Virus record (IMG/VR): IMGVR_UViG_3300025083_000130
Location: 1 to 31,902 of that record
Strand: one strand, 5' to 3'
Source: a virus
DNA: 31,902 bases
The notes below the pieces were generated by a model that saw only the letters and a program-made list of their open reading frames with translations, did not search any database and was not told the DNA's origin. The position numbers and the translations under genes are program-made. This document shows, piece after piece, positions 20,905 through 27,344 of this stretch; position 1 is the first letter of the stretch; each line of letters begins with the position of its first letter.

Positions 20905-22544
20905 TAGAATGCCTTGCTAAATGTGCCGCCACGCTGCTTCGCATCCAGCACGGCAGCTTTGGCTGAGTTGGCGATTTGCGGCATAAGTTGAGCAATCTCA
21001 GCACGAACCGTCTGAGATACCCCAGTGGAAATATTGATGTTCTGCACGACTGTTGTGCCGCCATCGCCGCCTAATTGGTTGTTCGGCACGATAGAACCCG
21101 CCGAGTGAGGAACGAATACCTCTTTTCCTCTTTCACCAACCATATAGGGAACGCCGCGCTGAACCGAGCCGCCAATAGCATCTCCGGTCAGCCCCTTTGC
21201 CGGGGCTTTAGTGCTAAATCCTTTTGTTACCGCGCCTGTTATCGACGAAACCAGCTGCTCGACAACCAGAATTTCGTATAACCTTTTTATGATGTCACGC
21301 GCCATTTGCTTGAACGCATCTTTCGCGCTCATCGCACCCTCAGATAGTTTCATAAAGGCTTCGCCAAAGCTGTCGCCTATAACGCTGGCGGTGTCCTCTG
21401 CCTGTGCCTTTGAGAACCCAAGCATCTCTCTGATTGTTTCCCCCGCGTCCTTGCCGCTGCCAGTTGCGTTTTGCAGGGCAGCGTCAAGTTCGCCAACGCT
21501 CTTGGTCAGACCACCCTTATCGCTACCAGCCGCCGCTGCGGCTGCGCGGAACTTTTCAATCATTTCGGCCAAGCCAAACAAGGATTTGCTGAAGTCAATT
21601 TTTCCGACACCGGGAATCTTGGCCGCTGCGGCGGCGAGTTGGTCTAGGGCTTGAACAGCCGTAAAGGCTGCGTTAAGGAACTCAGCCGCTATCGTTAAGG
21701 CAAACTGCTTAACACCGCCCTCACCCAGTTCTAAAACTCCTGTCAGTTTCGTTACAGCATCTCCAAGCGTCTTGCCTATGGCTTCTGCAAAATCGGGGCT
21801 GTTTCTAACTAGATTGCCCAATGCAACGGCAAAATCGTTGATGGCTTTATTTAAGCCAGCCTTGCCCACCAGAACTTGGAACGCATCAAACGCATCTCCA
21901 AGATTGGAGAACGCCCCGTTGAGCGTGTCCGCTTGTCTTGCGATAGCACCAGAGAACTCAGTTTTTCCGAGGGTGCGTAAGTAGCCCTCGATGCTCTCAG
22001 CATCTTTTGCTATCTCTGTCTCGACACCCTTAAAGGTGAAAATGACCTTGCTGCCCTCTGAGCGCGCCTTAATACCAAATTCTTTTAGACGCTCAAATTC
22101 ACCAACGGCTGCGTCGGCTGCCGCCTCGACAAATTGCTCAAGCGTTTTGCCCGTGCCACTGGCAATGTTACCGAAAGCCTCTAGTGCAGCGATGGATGGG
22201 TTTAATCCGACTGAAATAAGACGGTTAAAGGCTCCAACTATCTCTTGCAAACTGAACGGCGTTTTGGCAGCAAACTCTTGTAAGACGCTGAAAGCACTAG
22301 CGGCCTTTTTACTGCTTCCCAAGAAAGTTTGAAGACTAGCCTCTAGCGATTGGAATTTTCTATTTGTTTCAATGGTGCTTTTGATGAAAAGCCCAAAACC
22401 AGCAGCCCCGGCAAGACCAGCCACAGCGGTCTTAACATTCAAGACCCTTTTCTTGACACCGTTAAGGCCGCGACCAACAGCGTTAAAAACACCCTGCGTT
22501 TTATTAAACGCCCTGATTACAATATTAAGATTTTCTGCCGCCAT
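20904..22544 (-). CDS. Tape measure protein
   Basis: A 546-residue helical protein in the position of lambda H. The N-terminal part (MAAENLNIVIRAFNKTQGVF, then hydrophobic GLAGAAGFGLFIKSTI near 42-57) precedes a conserved tape-measure segment (TPFSLQEIVGAFNRLISVGLN near 95-115, with GEFERLKEFGI later). The C-terminal third has SMR-like MARDIIKRLYEILVVEQL and a final GKEVFVPHSAGSIVP region. Tape-measure length sets tail length, and at about 0.15 nm per residue this predicts a tail near 80 nm. The start overlaps the frameshifted chaperone end by 20 nt. Confidence 0.85.
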   Translation of the reverse strand: MAAENLNIVIRAFNKTQGVFNAVGRGLNGVKKRVLNVKTAVAGLAGAAGFGLFIKSTIETNRKFQSLEASLQTFLGSSKKAASAFSVLQEFAAKTPFSLQEIVGAFNRLISVGLNPSIAALEAFGNIASGTGKTLEQFVEAAADAAVGEFERLKEFGIKARSEGSKVIFTFKGVETEIAKDAESIEGYLRTLGKTEFSGAIARQADTLNGAFSNLGDAFDAFQVLVGKAGLNKAINDFAVALGNLVRNSPDFAEAIGKTLGDAVTKLTGVLELGEGGVKQFALTIAAEFLNAAFTAVQALDQLAAAAAKIPGVGKIDFSKSLFGLAEMIEKFRAAAAAAGSDKGGLTKSVGELDAALQNATGSGKDAGETIREMLGFSKAQAEDTASVIGDSFGEAFMKLSEGAMSAKDAFKQMARDIIKRLYEILVVEQLVSSITGAVTKGFSTKAPAKGLTGDAIGGSVQRGVPYMVGERGKEVFVPHSAGSIVPNNQLGGDGGTTVVQNINISTGVSQTVRAEIAQLMPQIANSAKAAVLDAKQRGGTFSKAF

Positions 22545-23018
22545 CTGCTAAGACTTCCAAGTATGCTACCCACTCAACGAGTTCAGTATAGGGCATATCC
22601 TCGATTTCGCCAATGGTCTTACCAAGCCTGTCAGCTAATGCGATGACCACAAATCGGTCAGGGTCATCGCTTAAATCTTTTTTACTTCTTCAACATCATT
22701 CATCTCGCCCATAAGCTGCCCTGCAACTTCGCTGACGATGGTCACTGATTGACGCATAAGAACTGGCTTGTCACCAACATCAAAAGCCTTCTCTCCGTCT
22801 TCGTCGAGAGCCTTCATAATGATTAAGTCAACCAGACCTTCAATGGTCATATTGTTTAAGAAGTTTGGATGCTTTTTTTGCAAGCGAGAAAACTCGCCAG
22901 CATTTAGCGGGGTGGCGAAAAGAACCATCGGCTCGTTTTCGTCACCCCATGCCTCAACCTCAACACGCACGGTGTTTTGATTGCTTTTTGCGCTGATGCG
23001 CTCGCCAAATGCAGACAT
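22525..23018 (-). CDS. Tail assembly chaperone gpGT-like, -1 frameshift product
   Basis: Reading from 23018 to the slippery site A AAA AAG (22683-22677) and shifting -1 extends the chaperone by 50 residues: DLSDDPDRFVVIALADRLGK, then TIGEIEDMPYTELVEWVAYL, then a short tail ending at 22525. The added part has the Ala/Gly-Leu-helix and WVAYLEV pattern of lambda gpT-type and related extensions. The 164-residue fusion should recruit tail tube subunits to the tape measure. The frame is open exactly from the slippery site into the tape-measure start, as in lambda gpG/gpGT. Frameshift frequency is unknown. Confidence 0.8.
22671..23018 (-). CDS. Tail assembly chaperone gpG-like
   Basis: A 115-residue acidic protein in the position of lambda G, between the tail tube and tape-measure genes. 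It carries VEAWGDENEPMVLFATPLNAG and ends MNDVEEVKKI. The start has a strong GGGGGTGG-type ribosome binding site. It is the unshifted product of the slippery site at its own 3' end. It should bind the tape measure and prevent aggregation during tail assembly and is not expected in the virion. Confidence 0.8.
   Translation of the reverse strand: MSAFGERISAKSNQNTVRVEVEAWGDENEPMVLFATPLNAGEFSRLQKKHPNFLNNMTIEGLVDLIIMKALDEDGEKAFDVGDKPVLMRQSVTIVSEVAGQLMGEMNDVEEVKKI
22677..22683 (-). promoter_or_regulatory. Slippery heptamer A AAA AAG for -1 frameshift
   Basis: The chaperone codons GTA AAA AAG contain A AAA AAG in the correct phase for -1 slippage, two codons before the zero-frame stop (22671-22673). 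The -1 frame is open for 50 codons beyond it with a gpT-like product. This matches established dnaX- and lambda-G/GT-type sites. Confidence 0.8.
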
Positions 23019-23041
23019 AGTGCCACCCCCTGTCTGTTAGA

Positions 23042-23443
23042 TTATACGGTTGTTTCGGTCAGTGCGCCTGTGCCTTGAACCGTCAGAGCCATCTCTACCA
23101 TGCCGTCAAAGCTGGCAGTGATTGTGCGACCCGTTACAATAGCTGAACCAGTGTAATAGGTGTCGCCGCTTGTGTCGCCTTCTGGGAACACCGCAAAGGT
23201 AATTTCTGCGCCGGCGTATATCTCAGGCTGCGCTGTATCGGTTTCGTCAAAGAAAACCTCAAGAGAGCCGGTGAAGGTTTTTAGCCCGGCTTTGTAAGTG
23301 CGGTCTCCATTGCCCATTGTGGTGTCTTCAATAACCTCGGCTGACGATTCAATCGTATAGCTGCGGACTTCACCGACTGCGGTTGCTGAACCGCCGCTCG
23401 GCGTGATTTTAACAGTTCCTTCAGAACCAGTATGTGTTGCCAT
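23042..23443 (-). CDS. Major tail tube protein
   Basis: A 133-residue beta-rich protein with MATHTGSEGTVKITPSGGSA at the start, GEVRSYTIESSAEVIEDTTM (about 24-43), TYKAGLKTFTGSLEVFFD and FDGMVEMALTVQG near the end. This is the fold and pattern of short phage tail tube proteins (lambda V N-domain or gp10/TTP_2-like). Its position between the terminator and chaperone agrees. The ribosome binding site GGAG is 8 nt before ATG, consistent with a highly expressed protein. It should form the hexameric rings of the tail tube. Confidence 0.8.
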   Translation of the reverse strand: MATHTGSEGTVKITPSGGSATAVGEVRSYTIESSAEVIEDTTMGNGDRTYKAGLKTFTGSLEVFFDETDTAQPEIYAGAEITFAVFPEGDTSGDTYYTGSAIVTGRTITASFDGMVEMALTVQGTGALTETTV

Positions 23444-23478
23444 TTTCTAATCTCCAAGTTTGCAAACAAAGTAAGATA

Positions 23479-23922
23479 TTAAGCGGCAGTCTCAATATCG
23501 TTTTCAACTGTAGCATAAGTGATTGCAATGGTAAATCGCCCCATGCCAACAGATTGTTCACCGTCGGCAGTATAGTCTGCCTCAAAATCTGTGACCTGAG
23601 TGTCTTTGGCGAAACCACCACGGGTCAAATCGGTGTAAATAGCTTCCTCAACCTCAACGGCAATCACATCAAGCGTGTCATCAACCGCGTCCGTTCCCTT
23701 TATATATGCTTCCACTATTACTTCAAGTTCTCGAACCTGAGTGCGCGGGGGAGAAATAGTCGGGTAAGTAATATTCTCTGTTTTTGTATATATGCAAAGC
23801 GCGGGAAGCTTCGCCTCGCCCAGCGGGAACAAGCGCGTCTTGAATACATTTGAACCCGTAGTGGTCAGCCCTGTAAGGGTTGTGGCGACGTTATCTCGTA
23901 TGTTTTTTCTAACGTGTGCCAT
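23479..23922 (-). CDS. Tail terminator-like protein (gpU-like)
   Basis: A 147-residue alpha/beta protein. The N-terminal helix (VRKNIRDNVATTLTGL) is followed by a strand-rich part with KTRLFPLGEAKLPALCIYTK and RELEVIVEAYIKG, and a late TDFEADYTADGEQSVGMGRFTI-like region (split here in description). This matches lambda gpU-type terminators that cap the growing tail and join it to the head. The place before the tail tube gene agrees, and its start forms TAATG with the previous gene. Confidence 0.65.
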   Translation of the reverse strand: MAHVRKNIRDNVATTLTGLTTTGSNVFKTRLFPLGEAKLPALCIYTKTENITYPTISPPRTQVRELEVIVEAYIKGTDAVDDTLDVIAVEVEEAIYTDLTRGGFAKDTQVTDFEADYTADGEQSVGMGRFTIAITYATVENDIETAA

Positions 23923-24230
23923 TAGTCTTCCTCAAGAACTAGCGTTGTAACACCAGTCCCGTCGGGCTGGACAACTCGTATAGTATAAGCAACAGAATTA
24001 ACGGTAAGGGCATCGCCCTCAACAGCCGTAGAAATATCCGACGAGCGGCACACAAAACGCGGCTGCTGAATAGCCACACCAACTTCACCGACAGCAGCTT
24101 CAAAAAATTCATTGTCAAAGATACCCTTTACATTTGAAGCAGAGCCGCCGAGAGGGGTATAAGTAGCCGTCACGCCGAAATCATCTGCGCTAAAGAATAC
24201 CTCAAGTTCTGTGGCGGTTTCGACAGCCAT
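23922..24230 (-). CDS. Head-tail joining protein (gpFII-like)
   Basis: A 102-residue beta-rich protein: ELEVFFSADDFGVTATYTP, IFDNEFFEAAVGEVGVA, RFVCRSSDIST and a final VAYTIRVVQPDGTGVTTLVL. This pattern is typical of lambda FII-type head-tail joining proteins, which sit at the connector and receive the tail. It starts by TAATG after the second small head protein and ends by TAATG at the terminator gene. Confidence 0.75.
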   Translation of the reverse strand: MAVETATELEVFFSADDFGVTATYTPLGGSASNVKGIFDNEFFEAAVGEVGVAIQQPRFVCRSSDISTAVEGDALTVNSVAYTIRVVQPDGTGVTTLVLEED

Positions 24231-24439
24231 TAGTCTTTACTCTCTACTTCTTCTTTTTTCTTGACGGCTGTGCTGGTCGCACGTTTCTTCTCCGCAACAG
24301 GCTTATCGTCTGTGGCTTCTTCTGCAAAACCACGCGCGACAAGCTTTCTCGCCAAACGGTCTTCAACCTGACCTTCTTCGCCAGCCTTCATGTCTCCCAC
24401 GGACGACACAGAACAGTCCTTCAAAATCTTGACCTTCAT
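24230..24439 (-). CDS. Small head-region protein, copy 2 of a similar pair
   Basis: A 69-residue protein: a short beta region (MKVKILKDCSVSSVGDMKAG), a helix (DRLARKLVARGFAEE) and a Lys/Glu-rich tail (EKKRATSTAVKKKEEVESKD). It resembles the neighbouring protein at 24443-24652 in length and layout: ILK near the start, KAG near residue 18, A-xx-L-xA-xG in the helix, KP then Lys-rich tail. Small proteins of this type after the capsid gene often act in head completion. The ribosome binding site GGAG is 6 nt before ATG. Confidence 0.6.
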   Translation of the reverse strand: MKVKILKDCSVSSVGDMKAGEEGQVEDRLARKLVARGFAEEATDDKPVAEKKRATSTAVKKKEEVESKD

Positions 24440-24442
24440 AGC

Positions 24443-24652
24443 TTACTCCGCTTCGGGGGTGTCAAAGTCGGTCACAGCCCGGTTGGTTGCTTTCTTGGTT
24501 GATTTAACTTGCTTGGGTTTGGGAGCATCAGTTTGCTCAACGCGACCCATTGCCAACAGTGAAGCCGCTTCGTCTGCTGCGATTTCAATAACGTCACCCG
24601 CTTTAACGCGCTGACCAGCTACAACTGTGTTCTTGAGAATAAGATAATACAT
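24443..24652 (-). CDS. Small head-region protein, copy 1 of a similar pair
   Basis: A 69-residue protein: beta region MYYLILKNTVVAGQRVKAGD, helix DEAASLLAMGRVEQ and a Lys/Pro/Thr-rich tail. It shares layout with the next gene, suggesting an old tandem duplication. I chose ATG 24652, with AAGGG 8 nt upstream, over a GTG at 24661. It is the first gene after the terminator-like hairpin following the capsid gene. Function is probably structural or head-tail related, by position. Confidence 0.6.
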   Translation of the reverse strand: MYYLILKNTVVAGQRVKAGDVIEIAADEAASLLAMGRVEQTDAPKPKQVKSTKKATNRAVTDFDTPEAE

Positions 24653-24671
24653 AATTTCCACCCTTAATAAG

Positions 24672-24703
24672 AAAGGTCAGGAGAGAGGCCGAAGCCCCTC
24701 TCC
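24672..24703 (-). terminator. UUCG-capped hairpin after capsid gene (weak terminator/attenuator)
   Basis: On the transcript, GGAGAGGGGC (24703-24694) pairs with GCCUCUCUCC (24689-24680) over 10 bp with one G-U, closed by C(UUCG)G, an exceptionally stable loop. It follows the capsid stop by about 14 nt and is followed by UGACCUUUCUUAUU, only partly U-rich. It may partly terminate transcription or protect the 3' end of capsid mRNA, raising capsid levels above downstream genes. Confidence 0.6.
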
Positions 24704-24716
24704 ATCACTCTAATGC

Positions 24717-25949
24717 TTACGCACCGTCGTTGTTGACAGCAAAGCTGACAGCATGACGAACAGCAACGTCAACAGTTTGCAACGCGGTAACAGTTACCGT
24801 GCCGCTTGTGCTGTTGCTGTATGGGTCTGCGATGATGTCTAATCCACCGTAAAGACCAATCAAGCAATCGGCAAAATTACCGAAATACAAATCACCAGCA
24901 GTGACTTGGTTAGACACAACAGCGTTGTAGCCGTTGATTTGACCGTCCGGGCCGACTACGAACTGGCCTGAACCAGCGTCTTTCGCAGTCGTTTTCAGCG
25001 CACCATACATGGAGGCTGGCAGGATGTAGGCCAAGTTGCCCAACAGAGCGTTGTCTTCAGCAACGGCAGTTTCCATTGCAACAACTTCTGCGAAGGTCGG
25101 GTTGGCAGCAGCAAAATCAGTCGGGTTGTTAATGCCCGAAGTGTTTTTGATGCCTGTAGGCTGACCCGAAGAACCAGAGCCTTGAAGCGCGCCAGCGTCG
25201 ATTGACAGGGCGATGCCTTGAGCAAGGTCGTTACGGATGAGGTTCTCAATGTCCAAAGATGACTGTTGCATCATCAGGCGAGTGATTTGCGTATGTGCGC
25301 CAACCACGCGAGGGGACATTGTGATTTGACCGAATGTCGGTTCGCTCTCAGCAGAGGCAGCACCTTCGGTGGCAATCCAACCAGCAGACGAAGCGGCTGA
25401 TTTTTTCGGGATTGCAACGCTACCTTGCAGACCGTTCAGAACGGTTGCGCCAGCAGCCATAACGCTTGAAGCGTTACGCAGAACGTCAACGAAATCACCG
25501 CCACGGAAGTCTTCGGCAATCAAGCCAGCGTCGTCAGTGGTGTTGATGTCGCGCTGCGCCCAAGAACGCAGAACTTCGGTCGGAAGCATGATGCCACGAG
25601 CAGAACGACCAGTTGCGCGCTGGGCGGCTTCTGATACTTCACGCTCAAATGCAGCGTCTTCTTGAGCCTGACGGTCAGTCGGGTTTGCCATTGCACGGAT
25701 AGCGCGCAGAACGGAAAACTCACGAACTTCGTTTTTGGTCAGGCCGACTTCGGCAGTTTCGAGGGGCTTGTCACCGATGATTTCGAGAAGTTCACCACGG
25801 AACTCGTCGATTGATTTGTTTTCGGCAACAGCTTTGGCAGCCATTTCGCTGCGCTGGTGTTTTGCGCCCAATTCGATGATTGATGCGACTTCTTTGTTGC
25901 GAGCAGAACGAGCCTCGTCTGCAACAACATTAATATCGATTTCTGACAT
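24717..25949 (-). CDS. Major capsid protein from internal start (HK97 fold)
   Basis: The same frame contains ATG 25949 (residue 466, MSEIDINVV), preceded at 6 nt by a perfect AAGGAG. Translation from here gives 410 residues, the usual length of an HK97-type capsid precursor. This would give abundant capsid subunits and a smaller amount of protease-capsid fusion. The capsid has a helical, charged N-terminal delta-like region (about 1-100) and then the shell fold. Internal initiation is inferred from the ribosome binding site. Confidence 0.65.
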   Translation of the reverse strand: MSEIDINVVADEARSARNKEVASIIELGAKHQRSEMAAKAVAENKSIDEFRGELLEIIGDKPLETAEVGLTKNEVREFSVLRAIRAMANPTDRQAQEDAAFEREVSEAAQRATGRSARGIMLPTEVLRSWAQRDINTTDDAGLIAEDFRGGDFVDVLRNASSVMAAGATVLNGLQGSVAIPKKSAASSAGWIATEGAASAESEPTFGQITMSPRVVGAHTQITRLMMQQSSLDIENLIRNDLAQGIALSIDAGALQGSGSSGQPTGIKNTSGINNPTDFAAANPTFAEVVAMETAVAEDNALLGNLAYILPASMYGALKTTAKDAGSGQFVVGPDGQINGYNAVVSNQVTAGDLYFGNFADCLIGLYGGLDIIADPYSNSTSGTVTVTALQTVDVAVRHAVSFAVNNDGA

Positions 25950-27344
25950 TTCCGTCTCCTTAGTTTCGATAGTTTCAATTTGGGTTTCGGTGGTGACATC
26001 TTTAGAGCGTCCAATACCAACATTTTCATCTGCCGGAATAGATACCAAAGATACCTCCATTACGCGCCAAGAATTGACACGGTAGCTATCCGCATCCTCT
26101 TTTTGCATTTTGTTGACTTGGTAGCCAACGCTGATGTTTGAACGGATGCCATCCGTTACATCATCAAACATCTCTTTAGCCATTCCGTTTTTACCAAACC
26201 GAACTGTTGCTCGCAACACGCGAGACGAACTATCGAGAGTAACATCCTCAACAACACCGATTGTTTGTTTTGGGTCGTGGTCAAGCAAGAGCGGCATACG
26301 CCCAGACTTGGCAAACGACAGGTCAACACTGTCTTCGGTGTGGTCGAGAATTTCTTTGCCGAAGTTGCGCTCCACAGGTGTTTCGCTGGAGACAGCAATC
26401 TTTACTCGGCGTGTTTCTTCATCAATCGCGCCAGCCTTCATGTCGGACGCGCGATGCTGCATTTCTTGAGGGGCGGCTCGGTCGGCTTCTTCTTCCGGGG
26501 CTTCTTCAACCTCGGCTTCGGCTTCTTCTTCGCCCTCATGTTTGGCGTAGACAATGGTTACCGTCTCGTCATCGTCCTGCACGGCGACAACGTGGCGTTC
26601 TTCCAGTTCATCCGTTTCAACGATTTCCTCGACGATTTCCTCAACGATTTCTTCGCTGGTTTCTCTAAGGTCAGTCATTGTTTCAAATCCTATATAATCA
26701 AAGTTGTCATCAGAGCGTTCTTTGCTCGACATCGGATGTCCTGATGGTAACAAATCCGTGTCATGTTTGCCACTGCGGAATTTTCCGTTGCGGAGGACGT
26801 ATAAAAAGCTATTCACGCGCGCGTATGCCCACTGGTCTGGTGAAGATACATTCGGACGAACACTGCCGGGATTGGTCTTATACGCACCAACGCCACGGCG
26901 AAATACGGCAACCAATGTGCGTGTGCTTGTCCGCTTGGATGCGGTGTCGCCAACCTTCTCATTGTGGTCGGCGGCTTTCTTCGCTAGTGCGGTGCGAACC
27001 TTGTCGCTGACTTCCTCGGCGCGTTCATCTTTGTCGATAATCTTGACCAAGCCACGCGCCCAACGCTGTCCGGCTGTTCCGCCCCACAAATCCCACGCAA
27101 TTCTAAATGAAGTCGGTCCGCCATCAGGCTTCTTGGCATCATAGTGCTTCGCCTTATTAACTTCGTGGCGAGAGAAGAACGAGTGCATACGCTTGACGGT
27201 GCTTTCCGACAGGCTCTTTCCGTTAGCAATATCTCTAGCACGGGCAACGCCAACAGCAGTCCCGCCGCGACCATACTTGCGGCGCATTTCAAGACCGCGC
27301 TTGGCGGCGATAACCATTCCGTCAGTCGGCTTATAACTCGCCAT
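24717..27344 (-). CDS. Fusion: two N-terminal modules + prohead protease + HK97-fold major capsid protein
   Basis: An 875-residue polyprotein. Residues 1-103 (DGMVIAAKRGLEMR ... RIAWDLWGG) are a module I recall as frequent in marine phage proteins. About 145-205 is a second module (YKTNPGSVRPN, QWAYARVNSFLYVLRNGK), followed by an acidic EEIV repeat linker (230-290). Residues 310-447 are a prohead protease with His356 (LLLDHD), Ser405 (SNISVGY) and Glu430 (MEVSLVSIPAD); the His-Ser spacing of 49 equals HK97. From about 466 comes the capsid protein (Glu-rich delta-like region, then the HK97 fold, with NLIRNDLAQGIALSIDAGAL). The ATG has GGAG 6 nt upstream and overlaps the portal end. Confidence 0.8.
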   Translation of the reverse strand: MASYKPTDGMVIAAKRGLEMRRKYGRGGTAVGVARARDIANGKSLSESTVKRMHSFFSRHEVNKAKHYDAKKPDGGPTSFRIAWDLWGGTAGQRWARGLVKIIDKDERAEEVSDKVRTALAKKAADHNEKVGDTASKRTSTRTLVAVFRRGVGAYKTNPGSVRPNVSSPDQWAYARVNSFLYVLRNGKFRSGKHDTDLLPSGHPMSSKERSDDNFDYIGFETMTDLRETSEEIVEEIVEEIVETDELEERHVVAVQDDDETVTIVYAKHEGEEEAEAEVEEAPEEEADRAAPQEMQHRASDMKAGAIDEETRRVKIAVSSETPVERNFGKEILDHTEDSVDLSFAKSGRMPLLLDHDPKQTIGVVEDVTLDSSSRVLRATVRFGKNGMAKEMFDDVTDGIRSNISVGYQVNKMQKEDADSYRVNSWRVMEVSLVSIPADENVGIGRSKDVTTETQIETIETKETEMSEIDINVVADEARSARNKEVASIIELGAKHQRSEMAAKAVAENKSIDEFRGELLEIIGDKPLETAEVGLTKNEVREFSVLRAIRAMANPTDRQAQEDAAFEREVSEAAQRATGRSARGIMLPTEVLRSWAQRDINTTDDAGLIAEDFRGGDFVDVLRNASSVMAAGATVLNGLQGSVAIPKKSAASSAGWIATEGAASAESEPTFGQITMSPRVVGAHTQITRLMMQQSSLDIENLIRNDLAQGIALSIDAGALQGSGSSGQPTGIKNTSGINNPTDFAAANPTFAEVVAMETAVAEDNALLGNLAYILPASMYGALKTTAKDAGSGQFVVGPDGQINGYNAVVSNQVTAGDLYFGNFADCLIGLYGGLDIIADPYSNSTSGTVTVTALQTVDVAVRHAVSFAVNNDGA
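25956..25961 (-). promoter_or_regulatory. Internal Shine-Dalgarno AAGGAG for capsid start
   Basis: AAGGAG lies 6 nt before ATG 25949, and its bases also encode Lys-Glu of the fusion (KETEM). It is as strong as the best gene starts in the window, and the ATG is exactly at the protease-capsid boundary, so chance is unlikely though not excluded. A weaker candidate (AGGA, 9 nt before ATG 26678) would start the protease part. Confidence 0.65.
26619..26654 (-). repeat. 12-bp tandem repeat, three units, encoding EEIV repeats
   Basis: Three consecutive 12-bp units, AACGATTTCCTC with one or two changes, give EEIV-EEIV-EEIV in the acidic linker of the capsid fusion. This may form a short coiled coil or flexible spacer, and its copy number could change by slippage. 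Confidence 0.7.

Noticed and set aside
21010-21040. Third copy of the TTTCCACTGGGG promoter element (also a shorter match near 29270)
   Set aside because: Only the first 12-13 bases match; no TTGAC or 12-bp direct repeat follows, and both lie inside well-supported structural genes where the codons explain them.
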